A stretch of DNA of 63,733 nt from Actinomycetes bacterium (GTDB lineage Bacteria > Actinomycetota > Thermoleophilia > Solirubrobacterales > Solirubrobacteraceae). The DNA lies in contig JAJZWB010000002.1 of the NCBI GenBank assembly GCA_021846845.1, forward strand, positions 1 through 63,733. Direction: 5' to 3'. Shown here one piece after another: positions 1-7,257 of the stretch (positions within the stretch are counted from its first letter, which is position 1; every line of letters starts with the position of its first letter). Both the position numbers and the translations under genes were made by a program. Under the pieces are notes generated by a model. It ran no database searches. It saw nothing but the letters and a program-made list of their open reading frames with translations, and was not told where the DNA came from.

Positions 1-30
1 GTGGCGAGGGTCGGGGGGGCGGGTCGCTAG
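1..30 (+). CDS. possible 3' end of an upstream gene (obgE expected by synteny)
   Basis: Reading from base 1 gives nine sense codons (V-A-R-V-G-G-A-G-R) and a TAG stop at 28-30. In many Actinomycetota the gene just before proB is the GTPase gene obgE, so this may be its last codons. Nine codons cannot prove it: nothing family-specific is visible, and the proB frame is also open to the window edge. The call rests on synteny alone. Confidence 0.25.
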   Translation: MARVGGAGR

Positions 31-82
31 GGAGCCCCGCCATTGCCCGGCGGCGCTCGCCCGGCAAACACCGAGGTGCGCG

Positions 83-88
83 TACCCT
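83..88 (+). promoter_or_regulatory. -10-like box TACCCT of proB (leaderless arrangement)
   Basis: The hexamer TACCCT ends 7 bases before the proB GTG. A start point 6-7 bases after a -10 box would put the first transcribed base at or next to the start codon, and no Shine-Dalgarno sequence is visible. The same arrangement recurs at many genes in this window. Confidence 0.45.
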
Positions 89-95
89 TGCCGGG

Positions 96-1187
96 GTGAG
101 CTGCCTGGTCGTCAAGCTCGGCTCGAGCCTCGTCGCCGACGAGCGCGGCGGCGTGCGCGCCGACGTGCTGCAGCGGGTCTGCGATGAGATCGCCCAGCTG
201 CACCGCTCCGGCGAGCAGGTGCTCGTCGTCACCAGCGGCGCGATCGCGCGTGGGATGGGGGTGATGGGCCTGCCGGTTCGGCCGCGCGCGGTCGACGAGC
301 TGCAGGCCGCCAGCGCGGTGGGGCAGGGCAAGCTGTACCAGGTGTACGACGAGCTGCTTTGGGCTCGCGGCGTCCCGACCGCCCAGGTGCTGCTGACGTT
401 CTTCGACATCAGCGCCCGCACCCACTATCTCAACGCCCGCCAGACGCTGCGCAAGCTGCTGGAGTGGCGCGTCGTGCCCGTGATCAACGAGAACGACACG
501 ACCACCACCGACGAGATCTCGTTCGGCAACAACGACTTCCTCGCCGCGCAGGTGGCGATCCTGCTCGGGGCCCGCCTGCTGGTGCTGCTGACCGACGCTG
601 GCGGAGTGCATACGGCCGATCCGCGCCTTGACCCGACCGCCCGGCTGATCCCGGAGGTCGACGACTTCGCGGCGCTTGAGGATCTTCAGATCGGTCACAC
701 CTCCTCGCCGCTGGGCTCGGGCGGAATGCGATCGAAGGTCGTCGCCGCCGAGATGGCCACCGCCGCCGGGATCCCGACCGTGATCGCGGGCGGCCTGGAG
801 GCCGGCGCGGTCCTCACGGCCGCCGGCGGCGGTCGCGTCGGCACGATGTTCCCGGCGCGCGAGGGCCGCTTCTCCAGCTTCAAGCTGTGGCTGAAGTACG
901 CCAAGCCGGTCCGCGGCCGGGTGCTCGTCGACGCGGGCGCCGCGCGGGCGCTGAGGGAGGACGGCACCAGCCTCCTGCCGGTCGGCGTGGTCGACGTCAG
1001 CGGCTCGTTCAACGCGGGCGACGCGGTCGAGATCGCCCACGACCACGCGACGATCGGCAAGGGCATCTCCAACTACTCCTCGCAGGAGCTGCTTCAGGTG
1101 AGAGGCCTGAAGTCGGGCGCCGTCCGCGAGCTGCTCCCGCTCGCCTCCGACGAGGCGATCCACCGTGACTACTTCGTGCTCGCCTAG
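96..1187 (+). CDS. proB: glutamate 5-kinase with PUA domain
   Basis: First enzyme of proline synthesis: it phosphorylates L-glutamate with ATP to give glutamyl-5-phosphate, the substrate of ProA encoded next. The 363-residue protein has the usual length of the PUA-containing form. An amino-acid kinase domain covers about residues 1-250, with the N-terminal VKLGSS phosphate loop, VTSGAIARG at 45-53, INENDTTTT at 130-138 and LTDAGG at 165-170. A PUA domain fills the C-terminus from about residue 272. The GTG start gives a typical N-terminus and lies just behind a TACCCT box. proA follows after 23 bases, so the two are probably co-expressed. Confidence 0.96.
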   Translation: MSCLVVKLGSSLVADERGGVRADVLQRVCDEIAQLHRSGEQVLVVTSGAIARGMGVMGLPVRPRAVDELQAASAVGQGKLYQVYDELLWARGVPTAQVLLTFFDISARTHYLNARQTLRKLLEWRVVPVINENDTTTTDEISFGNNDFLAAQVAILLGARLLVLLTDAGGVHTADPRLDPTARLIPEVDDFAALEDLQIGHTSSPLGSGGMRSKVVAAEMATAAGIPTVIAGGLEAGAVLTAAGGGRVGTMFPAREGRFSSFKLWLKYAKPVRGRVLVDAGAARALREDGTSLLPVGVVDVSGSFNAGDAVEIAHDHATIGKGISNYSSQELLQVRGLKSGAVRELLPLASDEAIHRDYFVLA

Positions 1188-1210
1188 CCGTCGGTAACCT
1201 GCACCTCACG

Positions 1211-2500
1211 ATGGCCATCACGACCGCTCCGCCAGGCGAGACCACGGCGCCGTCCGTGGCGGATCTCTGCCTCGCCGCCAAGCGAGCCTCACGCACGCTG
1301 GCGATGCTCGGCTCCGGGGTCAGGGACGCCGCGCTTGAGGCGATCGCGTCCGGGCTCGAGGCCTCCACCGACAGGATCCTCACGGCCAACCGGCTGGACC
1401 TGGAGGCCGGTCGGGCGGGCGGTCTGTCGGCGGCGCTGCTCGACCGGCTGGCGCTCGACGAGCGGCGGATCGCCGCGATCGCGGACGGCGTGCGCAAGGT
1501 CGCCGCACTGCCCGACCCCGTTGGCGAGGTGATCGACGGCTCCACGCTCCCCAACGGCCTCTGGCTGAGGCGCGTACGGGTCCCGCTCGGCGTCGTCGCG
1601 GTCGTCTACGAGGCGCGGCCCAACGTCACGATCGACGCGGCCGCGCTGTGCCTGAAGTCCGGCAACGCCGCGGTGCTCCGCGGCTCCAGCTCGGCGATGC
1701 ACTCCAACGCCGTGCTGGCGGCCGTGGCGACCGAGGCGGCGACCGCGGCCGGCCTGCCTGACGGGGCGCTGGCCCTGGTCGGCGGCGGCGACCGCGATGA
1801 GCTGGCCCAGCTGGCGACCCAGTCCGGCGTCGTGGACCTGATCGTCCCGCGGGGAGGGGAGGGGCTCAAGAACGCGCTGAAGGGGGTCGCGACCGTTCCC
1901 GTCATCTACGCCGCGTCGGGCAACAACCACGTCTACGTCGACGCGGGCGCCGACCTCGGGATCGCGCTGGAGGTCGTCCTCAACGCCAAGCTGCAGCGGC
2001 CCGGAACCTGCAACGCGGCCGAGAAGCTGCTCGTGCACGCCGAGGTCGCGGAGAGCTTCCTGCCCGACGTGCTCGGGCGTCTCAGCGCCGCCGGCGTCGC
2101 GCTGCACGGCGACGAGCGGGCCCGCCGCGCCGCTCCCGGGGTCACGATCGACGTCGCCGACGGCGAGGACTGGGACACCGAGTACCTCGCGCTCGAGATG
2201 GCGGTGGCGGTGGTCGACTCCGTACAGGACGCGATCGACCACGTCAACGCGCACGGCAGCGGCCACTCCGAGGCGATCGTCACCTCCAGCGCGGCTTCCG
2301 CGCGCGCGTTCCAGCTCGGCGTCGACGCCGCCTGCGTGTACGTCAACGCCTCGACGCGCTTCACCGACGGCGGCGAGTTCGGGATGGGGGCGGAGATCGG
2401 CAACTCGACCCAGAAGCTGCATGCGCGCGGACCGATCGGTCTGCGCGAGCTGTGCACGTTCAAGTACCTGGTCGAGGGCGACGGCCAGGTTCGCGCGTAG
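1211..2500 (+). CDS. proA: glutamate-5-semialdehyde dehydrogenase (gamma-glutamyl phosphate reductase)
   Basis: Second proline-pathway enzyme: NADPH-dependent reduction of glutamyl-5-phosphate to glutamate-5-semialdehyde, which cyclises before the last step (proC, not in this window). The 429-residue length is normal for the family. The catalytic cysteine of the aldehyde dehydrogenase fold is Cys267 in RPGTCNAAEK, and a typical C-terminal segment (GAEIGNSTQKLHARGP) is intact. The ATG start lies 10 bases after a TAACCT hexamer at 1195-1200, so the gene may also have its own promoter besides read-through from proB. nadD follows after 20 bases. Confidence 0.96.
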   Translation: MAITTAPPGETTAPSVADLCLAAKRASRTLAMLGSGVRDAALEAIASGLEASTDRILTANRLDLEAGRAGGLSAALLDRLALDERRIAAIADGVRKVAALPDPVGEVIDGSTLPNGLWLRRVRVPLGVVAVVYEARPNVTIDAAALCLKSGNAAVLRGSSSAMHSNAVLAAVATEAATAAGLPDGALALVGGGDRDELAQLATQSGVVDLIVPRGGEGLKNALKGVATVPVIYAASGNNHVYVDAGADLGIALEVVLNAKLQRPGTCNAAEKLLVHAEVAESFLPDVLGRLSAAGVALHGDERARRAAPGVTIDVADGEDWDTEYLALEMAVAVVDSVQDAIDHVNAHGSGHSEAIVTSSAASARAFQLGVDAACVYVNASTRFTDGGEFGMGAEIGNSTQKLHARGPIGLRELCTFKYLVEGDGQVRA

Positions 2501-2520
2501 GTCGGCGGCGCCGCCCTCAG

Positions 2521-3117
2521 ATGCGCGTCGGCATCCTCGGCGGGACCTTCAACCCGCCCCACCTGGCCCACCTGATCTGCGCCCAGGAGGCCCATCGCGA
2601 GCTCGGGCTCGACCGCGTCCTGCTGATCCCCGCGCGGGTTCCGCCGCACAAGCCGGTCGAGGCGGAGCCGGGGCCCGAGCAGCGGCTGCGCCTCTGCGAG
2701 CTGGCCGTCGCCGGCGACGAGCGGCTGGCCGTGAGCGACCTGGAGCTTCGCCGAGAGGGACCGTCCTACACGGTGGATACCCTGAGATTGCTGAACGAGA
2801 CCGCACCGAACGACGAGCTGTACCTGATCCTCGGAGGCGATGTCGCCGCCGGGCTTGCTTCGTGGAGGGAGCCCGAGCGGGTGCTGGAGCTCGCGACGCT
2901 CGCGATCGCGGGCCGGAGGGGAACCGCTCGCGGCGCGGTGACCCGGGCGCTGGCCTCGCTGCGCGGAGGTGACCGGGCGCGGTTCTTCACGATGCCGCGG
3001 ATCGCGATCTCCTCGACGATGATCCGCCGCCGGGTGCGCGCGGGCCAGCCGATCCGCTACCTGGTGCCCGACGCGGTGGCGTCGCACATCGCTTCGGAGG
3101 GGCTGTACCTGAGATGA
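2521..3117 (+). CDS. nadD: nicotinate-nucleotide adenylyltransferase
   Basis: Transfers AMP from ATP to nicotinate mononucleotide, giving deamido-NAD. The 198-residue protein begins with the nucleotidyltransferase signature GGTFNPPHLAH and carries the C-terminal ISSTMIRRR motif that binds ATP phosphates; length matches the family. An in-frame start at 2452 would add 23 low-complexity residues that overlap proA, so the ATG at 2521, immediately before the conserved beta strand (MRVGILGG), is preferred. The end overlaps rsfS by four bases (ATGA), so the two are translationally coupled. nadD-rsfS adjacency is common in bacteria. Confidence 0.95.
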   Translation: MRVGILGGTFNPPHLAHLICAQEAHRELGLDRVLLIPARVPPHKPVEAEPGPEQRLRLCELAVAGDERLAVSDLELRREGPSYTVDTLRLLNETAPNDELYLILGGDVAAGLASWREPERVLELATLAIAGRRGTARGAVTRALASLRGGDRARFFTMPRIAISSTMIRRRVRAGQPIRYLVPDAVASHIASEGLYLR

Positions 3118-3542
3118 GCGGGTCGAGGCTGGCACCGCAGCCGCCTGAGCGGGCGTCGCGGCCGACGCCTGAGCAGATGGTGGAGGAGATCGCCGAGCTC
3201 GCCGCGGATCGCAAGGCGATCGACATCGTCGCGCTCGATCTCCGCGGCATGATCGGCTACGCCGACTACTTCGTGATCTGCTCGGGCCGCTCCGATCGCC
3301 AGACCAGGGCGATCCACGACGCGATCCACGCCGGGATGAAGGCGCGGCACGGACTGCTGCCGCGTCGCGTGGAGGGCCTGGCGGGCGGGCAGTGGATCCT
3401 GATGGACTACCTGGACGTGGTGGTGCACGTGTTCATGCCCGACACGCGTTCCTTCTACCGTCTTGAGCAGCTGTGGGGAGAGGCGCCGGCGCGATCGCTT
3501 GAGCCCCCAGAGCCGGCCGGCGACCAGCCCGCGGACGCCTGA
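3114..3542 (+). CDS. rsfS: ribosome silencing factor RsfS
   Basis: RsfS (RsfA, DUF143/Iojap family) binds ribosomal protein uL14 and blocks subunit joining when nutrients are short. The 142-residue protein has the family core: DIVALDLRGMIGYADYFVI, then CSGRSDRQTRAI, and WILMDYLDVVVHVF near residues 98-111. The first 15 or so residues and the Pro/Glu-rich last 20 are extensions beyond the core. It starts inside the nadD stop (ATGA overlap) and ends 20 bases before the end of the convergent pyrophosphatase gene. No separate promoter is visible. Confidence 0.94.
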   Translation: MSGSRLAPQPPERASRPTPEQMVEEIAELAADRKAIDIVALDLRGMIGYADYFVICSGRSDRQTRAIHDAIHAGMKARHGLLPRRVEGLAGGQWILMDYLDVVVHVFMPDTRSFYRLEQLWGEAPARSLEPPEPAGDQPADA

Positions 3543-3562
3543 CGCTCAGCGCGAGCGGTGCG

Positions 3563-5182
3563 TCACAGCGCCGTCATCAGCCGCGGCGCGACCTCCTTCT
3601 TGCGGCTCATGATGCCGGGCAGCGCGACCGTGCCGTCGCTGTGCTCGGCGCCGAAGCTGCGCGCGACCGCCGCGACGTCGCCGGCTACCAGCATCACCGT
3701 CCCCTTGGCCGCAACGTCGGTGATCATCAGCGCGCACATCGCCAGCTCGCGCTGCGAGCGCTCATGGTCGAGCACCGCCATCAGCTCCTCGCGGCGCTCG
3801 AGCAGCGCGTCGCCGACGACCTCAACCTGCGAGATGCAGATCTCCTGCCCGCCGCGCAGCTGATAGCGCTTCGCGTCCCGGTTGACGATCTCATGGGCGC
3901 TCAGGTCGGAGACGTCCGAGGTCGCCTCGAACATCTCGCGGCCAAGCTGCGCGGCGTCGATCGCCAGCACCCTCTCCAGGTACTCGACGACCGCGTGGTC
4001 GCGCGCCGTCGTGGTGGCCGAGTTGAGGATCACGGTGTCGGCGAGGACCGCGCCGAGGAGCATGACCGCGGTCGATCGGCTCGGCTCCATCCCCGCCTGG
4101 CGAAAGCGCTCCACGACCAGCGTCGCCGTCGATCCGACCGGGTCGAAGGTCGCGGTCACGGGGATCCGGGTCTCGATCGAGCCGATGTGGTGATGGTCGA
4201 GGATCTCCAGGATCTCGGCGTCGTCGATCCCGATCGCGCTCTGCGCGCGCTCGGCGTGATCGACCAGGACCACCCGGCGCCGCTGCGGGGCCACGAGGTC
4301 AGACCGCGTCACCAGGCCGACGGGGCGGTTGTCGGCGTCGACGGCCACGGCGGCGCCGTAGTGGCTCTCCTTGATCTGCTCGGACATGTCGTCGACCAGG
4401 TAGTCGACCGGAACGGTCAGCGGAGCCCGCTCCATCAGCGCGCTGCACGGAGACGCGAGCGTGATCATGCGTCCCGCCACGTAGCTGTCGAGCGGCGAGA
4501 CGATGATCGCGGTGCCGCGGCGCTGGGCCGCCTCCAGCGCCGCGGGGGACGGCTGTGCGGAGGTGGAGAGCACCACCAGCGCCGCCCCGAGCTCGATCGC
4601 GCTGAGCTGCGCCTCGGGCCGGTTGCCGACGACGACGATGTCCCCCTCCGAGATGCCCACGTCGCTGGACACGTCTGTCGCGTACACCCGCACTCGACCG
4701 GCGAGTCGCCGCGGCTCGCCGGTGACCAGCTCGCCCTCCAGGGCGGCGACGATCGCCGTCAGCTCGGTGGGCGCGTCCTCGATCGTCGAGGTCCGCAGCG
4801 AGTCGCGCACGAAGCGGCGCGCGAGCGCCCGCTCGGTCAGCACGCCCTCCAGCGCGCCGTCGTCGCCTACGATCGGCACGAGCTCAAGGTCCGCCCGGAT
4901 CATCGCGCGGCCGGCCTCACGGATCGGGTCGTCGTGCCGGGCGACGGGGAAGCGCTCCTGCATCACGTCCTGAGCGCGAAGCATCAGGTGGGGGAGATTG
5001 ACCGGCTCCGCGGCACCGCTGCGCTCCAGCAGCCAGCGCGTCTGCGAGTTGCAGTCGCCCAGGCGGACGGGCACGTAGCGGTTGGCCGGGTCCAGCCTGG
5101 TCTTGAGCTCGGCGTAGCCGATCGCGGACGCGATCGAGTCGCTGTCAGGGTTGCGGTGGCCGGCAACGTAGATGGGGCGCAC
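3563..5182 (-). CDS. manganese-dependent inorganic pyrophosphatase, family II, with CBS and DRTGG domains
   Basis: Hydrolyses pyrophosphate and so pulls biosynthetic reactions forward. The N-terminus has the DHH-family metal motif GHRNPDSDS (residues 8-16). Next come a first CBS segment (about 70-130), a DRTGG-like region (about 145-235) and a second CBS segment (about 245-300). The DHH signature (DHHHIGS) lies near residue 328 and a DHHA2 domain forms the C-terminus. At 539 residues it is the long, nucleotide-regulated type; in studied homologues AMP/ADP bound to the CBS pair inhibits and diadenosine polyphosphates activate. The GTG start lies 7 bases after GATAAT (5195-5190 on the minus strand), suggesting a leaderless transcript. 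Confidence 0.9.
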   Translation of the reverse strand: MRPIYVAGHRNPDSDSIASAIGYAELKTRLDPANRYVPVRLGDCNSQTRWLLERSGAAEPVNLPHLMLRAQDVMQERFPVARHDDPIREAGRAMIRADLELVPIVGDDGALEGVLTERALARRFVRDSLRTSTIEDAPTELTAIVAALEGELVTGEPRRLAGRVRVYATDVSSDVGISEGDIVVVGNRPEAQLSAIELGAALVVLSTSAQPSPAALEAAQRRGTAIIVSPLDSYVAGRMITLASPCSALMERAPLTVPVDYLVDDMSEQIKESHYGAAVAVDADNRPVGLVTRSDLVAPQRRRVVLVDHAERAQSAIGIDDAEILEILDHHHIGSIETRIPVTATFDPVGSTATLVVERFRQAGMEPSRSTAVMLLGAVLADTVILNSATTTARDHAVVEYLERVLAIDAAQLGREMFEATSDVSDLSAHEIVNRDAKRYQLRGGQEICISQVEVVGDALLERREELMAVLDHERSQRELAMCALMITDVAAKGTVMLVAGDVAAVARSFGAEHSDGTVALPGIMSRKKEVAPRLMTAL

Positions 5183-5189
5183 CGGCGTG

Positions 5190-5195
5190 ATTATC
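5190..5195 (-). promoter_or_regulatory. -10-like box GATAAT of the pyrophosphatase gene
   Basis: Read on the minus strand, GATAAT lies 7 bases before the GTG start of the pyrophosphatase gene. This differs from TATAAT at one position and is conspicuous in such GC-rich DNA. No -35 element or Shine-Dalgarno sequence is evident. Confidence 0.45.
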
Positions 5196-5337
5196 CAGAT
5201 CGGGCTGGCATGGCGCGCGGCACCGCGATACGGTGCGCGCGACAGCCGGGGTCAGGACGTGTGCCCGGCCCTCGTCGGTCTGGGCGCCGTGCCCGCCGGC
5301 GGCCGCCAAATCGCGTTCTCACGACAGAGGAGACCAG

Positions 5338-6117
5338 ATGCCTTCCGCTCCGACGATCCTGCCGACCCAGATCCCCGAGGGCGCGGCCCCGGGCCTCCGC
5401 TATCGGCTGGAGGGAGAGCTGGTGCCGGTGCTGCACATGGCGCTCGACGGCCAGGTGCCGGTCTACTTCGAGCACCACGTGCTGCTCTGGAAGTACCCGA
5501 CTATGCAGATTGGCCTGCACCCGCTCAAGAAGGGGCTCAAGCGGCGCGCGTTCGGAGGGATGCCGCTCCTGCTGCTCGAGGCCCAGTCCGGAGGCGAGAT
5601 CGCCTTCAGCCGCGACGCTCCCGGCCACATCGCGGCGCTTCACCTGCAGCCCGGGCACGGGATCGTCGTGCGCGAGCACCAGTTCCTCGCCGCGACCGCC
5701 AACGTCCAGTACGACTACAGCCGGATCAAGGGCTTCGCGAACATGCTCTACGGCGGCGGCTTCTTCGTCGACGAGTTCTTCGCGCCCGACCAGGAGGGCG
5801 TCGTCTGGGTGCACGGCTACGGCAACGTGTTCGAGAAGCGCCTCGACGCCGGTGAGACGATCGACATCGAGCCGGGCGGCTGGGTCTACCGTGACCACTC
5901 GGTCCAGATGTCGCAGGAGGTCTACGGCTTCAAGACCGGCCTGCTGGGCGGCGGCGCCGGAAACCTGGTGTTCAACCGGTTCACGGGGCCTGGGCGGGTG
6001 GGGCTGCAGAGCGCCTACTTCCACCCGCCCGTCCAGGAGGGCGCGGGCGGGAACGCGCAGCGCGAGGGGGGAGGCGGCCTGCTCGGCGGGATCGTCGGCG
6101 GGCTGCTGGACAACTGA
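5338..6117 (+). CDS. AIM24 family protein
   Basis: A 259-residue protein of the AIM24 (formerly DUF124/TIGR00266) family. These proteins form a beta-sandwich and are widespread in bacteria, but have no settled biochemical role; the yeast namesake is mitochondrial. Family traits are a core of short beta strands with GDAPGHIAAL-like and EGVVWVHGYGNVFEK segments, and a Gly-rich C-terminus. The ATG at 5338 is chosen over an upstream in-frame start because GAGGAG lies 8 bases before it and the upstream residues are low complexity. It is transcribed divergently from the pyrophosphatase gene. Nothing in the context shows a function. Confidence 0.85.
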   Translation: MPSAPTILPTQIPEGAAPGLRYRLEGELVPVLHMALDGQVPVYFEHHVLLWKYPTMQIGLHPLKKGLKRRAFGGMPLLLLEAQSGGEIAFSRDAPGHIAALHLQPGHGIVVREHQFLAATANVQYDYSRIKGFANMLYGGGFFVDEFFAPDQEGVVWVHGYGNVFEKRLDAGETIDIEPGGWVYRDHSVQMSQEVYGFKTGLLGGGAGNLVFNRFTGPGRVGLQSAYFHPPVQEGAGGNAQREGGGGLLGGIVGGLLDN

Positions 6118-6219
6118 TGCCTCATCGGTTCGCTTGGTGCCGGCCGGTCGGGTGGTGGGCGGTGGCCGACGGCGCGGACCGGTCGACGACCTGGGTCGGC
6201 GGATGACGCGGGCCGGCCG

Positions 6220-6861
6220 ATGACGTTCCCAACGGGCCACCTCGCCGCGAACCCGCTGCCCCCGGGAATCGTCGGCGCGCTCGGGATCGGCGGCTATCAG
6301 CTCCTGGCCGACGTCGGCGGTGTCGGCGCCGGGCGCCTCGGGACCCAGGCGTTCCTGCTCGTGGCGCCCGACCCCGACCCGGCTCTTCCGGATGCCGGCA
6401 CGCAGGTTGCGCTGCACCACGGCCGCTTCCGCGACGAGTCGGAGCTCGGGCCCTTCGTGCAGTTGGCGGCTCAGCTCGGCCTGCTGAGGCTGTCGGGCTA
6501 CCGCCTGGCGCTGGAGCGCGTCGGGCTGCGCAGCCGCGTGTCGGTCGTGAACCCTGCGACGGGCGCGATCGTCGCCCGGATCCCGGAGAAGCACCCCGGC
6601 GGCCTGCTGTCGCGCGGGGGTGGCGCGAACAGCGCCCGCGGCCTGCTGGAGGCGCTGAGAGCGCTGCCACCGGCGGGACCTCCGCCCGATCTGCGCAGCC
6701 CGGAGCTGCTGCGCCAGGTGCTGGTGGCGCTGGCGCTGCGCGATGAGACGCTCGGCGGCGCCGAGGCGGCTGAGCTCGCCGACAGGGCGCTGCAGCTGGC
6801 CCGTGGCGGCGCTTCGCCGGACCCGCCGGCGCTGCTGGAGGCCGCCAAACGGCGCCGGTAG
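6220..6861 (+). CDS. hypothetical protein
   Basis: I do not recognise this 213-residue protein. The frame is convincingly coding: third positions are almost all G or C across the ORF, while both strands' alternative frames look like compositional shadows. The N-terminal half is Gly/Ala/Leu-rich without a clear signal peptide or membrane segment. A central part (about 60-125) has mixed charged and hydrophobic residues, including RSRVSVVNPATGAIVARIPE. The C-terminal third looks like two amphipathic helices rich in Ala, Leu and Glu. It lies 102 bases after the AIM24 gene on the same strand, so the two may share an mRNA. A perfect hairpin follows the stop. Confidence 0.6.
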   Translation: MTFPTGHLAANPLPPGIVGALGIGGYQLLADVGGVGAGRLGTQAFLLVAPDPDPALPDAGTQVALHHGRFRDESELGPFVQLAAQLGLLRLSGYRLALERVGLRSRVSVVNPATGAIVARIPEKHPGGLLSRGGGANSARGLLEALRALPPAGPPPDLRSPELLRQVLVALALRDETLGGAEAAELADRALQLARGGASPDPPALLEAAKRRR

Positions 6862-6864
6862 CCG

Positions 6865-6892
6865 CGTCCGCCGGCCGGCGTGCGCGCGGACG
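6865..6892 (+). terminator. candidate GC-rich hairpin terminator
   Basis: A perfect 7-base inverted repeat, CGTCCGC (6865-6871) and GCGGACG (6886-6892), begins three bases after the stop of the hypothetical gene. Its loop contains the further self-complementary stretch CGGCCGGCG. No T-run follows, as is usual for actinobacterial terminators, so this is a structure-based guess. Confidence 0.4.
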
Positions 6893-6978
6893 GCCGACTG
6901 CGACGGGCGACCGGCGGATGGGAGCCCGCCGTCTGACACATCGCGGCCGTTCGCGCGCTCGCCGGCTTGAATCCGCCA

Positions 6979-7082
6979 GCCGAGGGGCCCCTGAGCCGAC
7001 GTCGGTGGTTCGTGGGTGACCTCGGCCAGCGGGCCGGTGCCATACGGCCGGTGGCCGAGGGGACCTGAGCCGACCTCGGTGG
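6979..7082. repeat. degenerate direct repeat between the hypothetical gene and tRNA-Ala
   Basis: Two copies of a roughly 30-base unit beginning GCCGAGGGG, with GAGCCGAC and CGGTGGT further in, lie at about 6979-7009 and 7054-7082. They differ by a short indel and a few substitutions. No coding potential is apparent in the 240 bases between the hypothetical gene and the tRNA. Confidence 0.6.
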
Positions 7083-7100
7083 TGGCGAGGTCGGCGTCAA

Positions 7101-7173
7101 TGGAGCTAGTGGGACTCGAACCCACGACCTTTCGGCTGCCAGCCGAATGCTCTCCCAGCTGAGCTATAGCCCC
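7101..7173 (-). tRNA. tRNA-Ala (anticodon GGC)
   Basis: Read on the minus strand the 73 bases fold as a complete cloverleaf. The acceptor stem is GGGGCTA/TAGCTCC with one G-T pair and discriminator A. The D arm contains GCTC/GAGC, the anticodon stem TTCGG/CCGAA holds the loop CTGGCAG (anticodon GGC, reading GCC), and the T arm is GTGGG/CCCAC with TTCGAGT. CCA is not encoded and must be added after transcription. GCC is likely a very common alanine codon at this base composition. An inverted repeat (7180-7194) lies in the 5' leader and leuS starts divergently. Confidence 0.97.
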
Positions 7174-7179
7174 TTCGAA

Positions 7180-7194
7180 GGCGAAACCTTCGCC
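7180..7194. other. short perfect inverted repeat in the tRNA-Ala leader / leuS upstream region
   Basis: GGCGAA-ACC-TTCGCC forms a perfect 6-base stem with a 3-base loop. It lies 7 bases upstream of the tRNA-Ala 5' end (minus strand) and about 60 bases upstream of leuS. It could be a leader hairpin in the tRNA precursor or a protein-binding site; the sequence does not decide between them. Confidence 0.4.
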
Positions 7195-7257
7195 TAGGGT
7201 AATACATGCCCGCTGCCGGCCACAGTCATGCGCGCTGAGTAACCTCCGGCGCCAGAC

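Noticed and set aside
3641-6223. An 860-codon plus-strand frame opposite the pyrophosphatase gene and across the AIM24 gene
   Set aside because: The pyrophosphatase and AIM24 frames carry conserved motifs; this frame has none.
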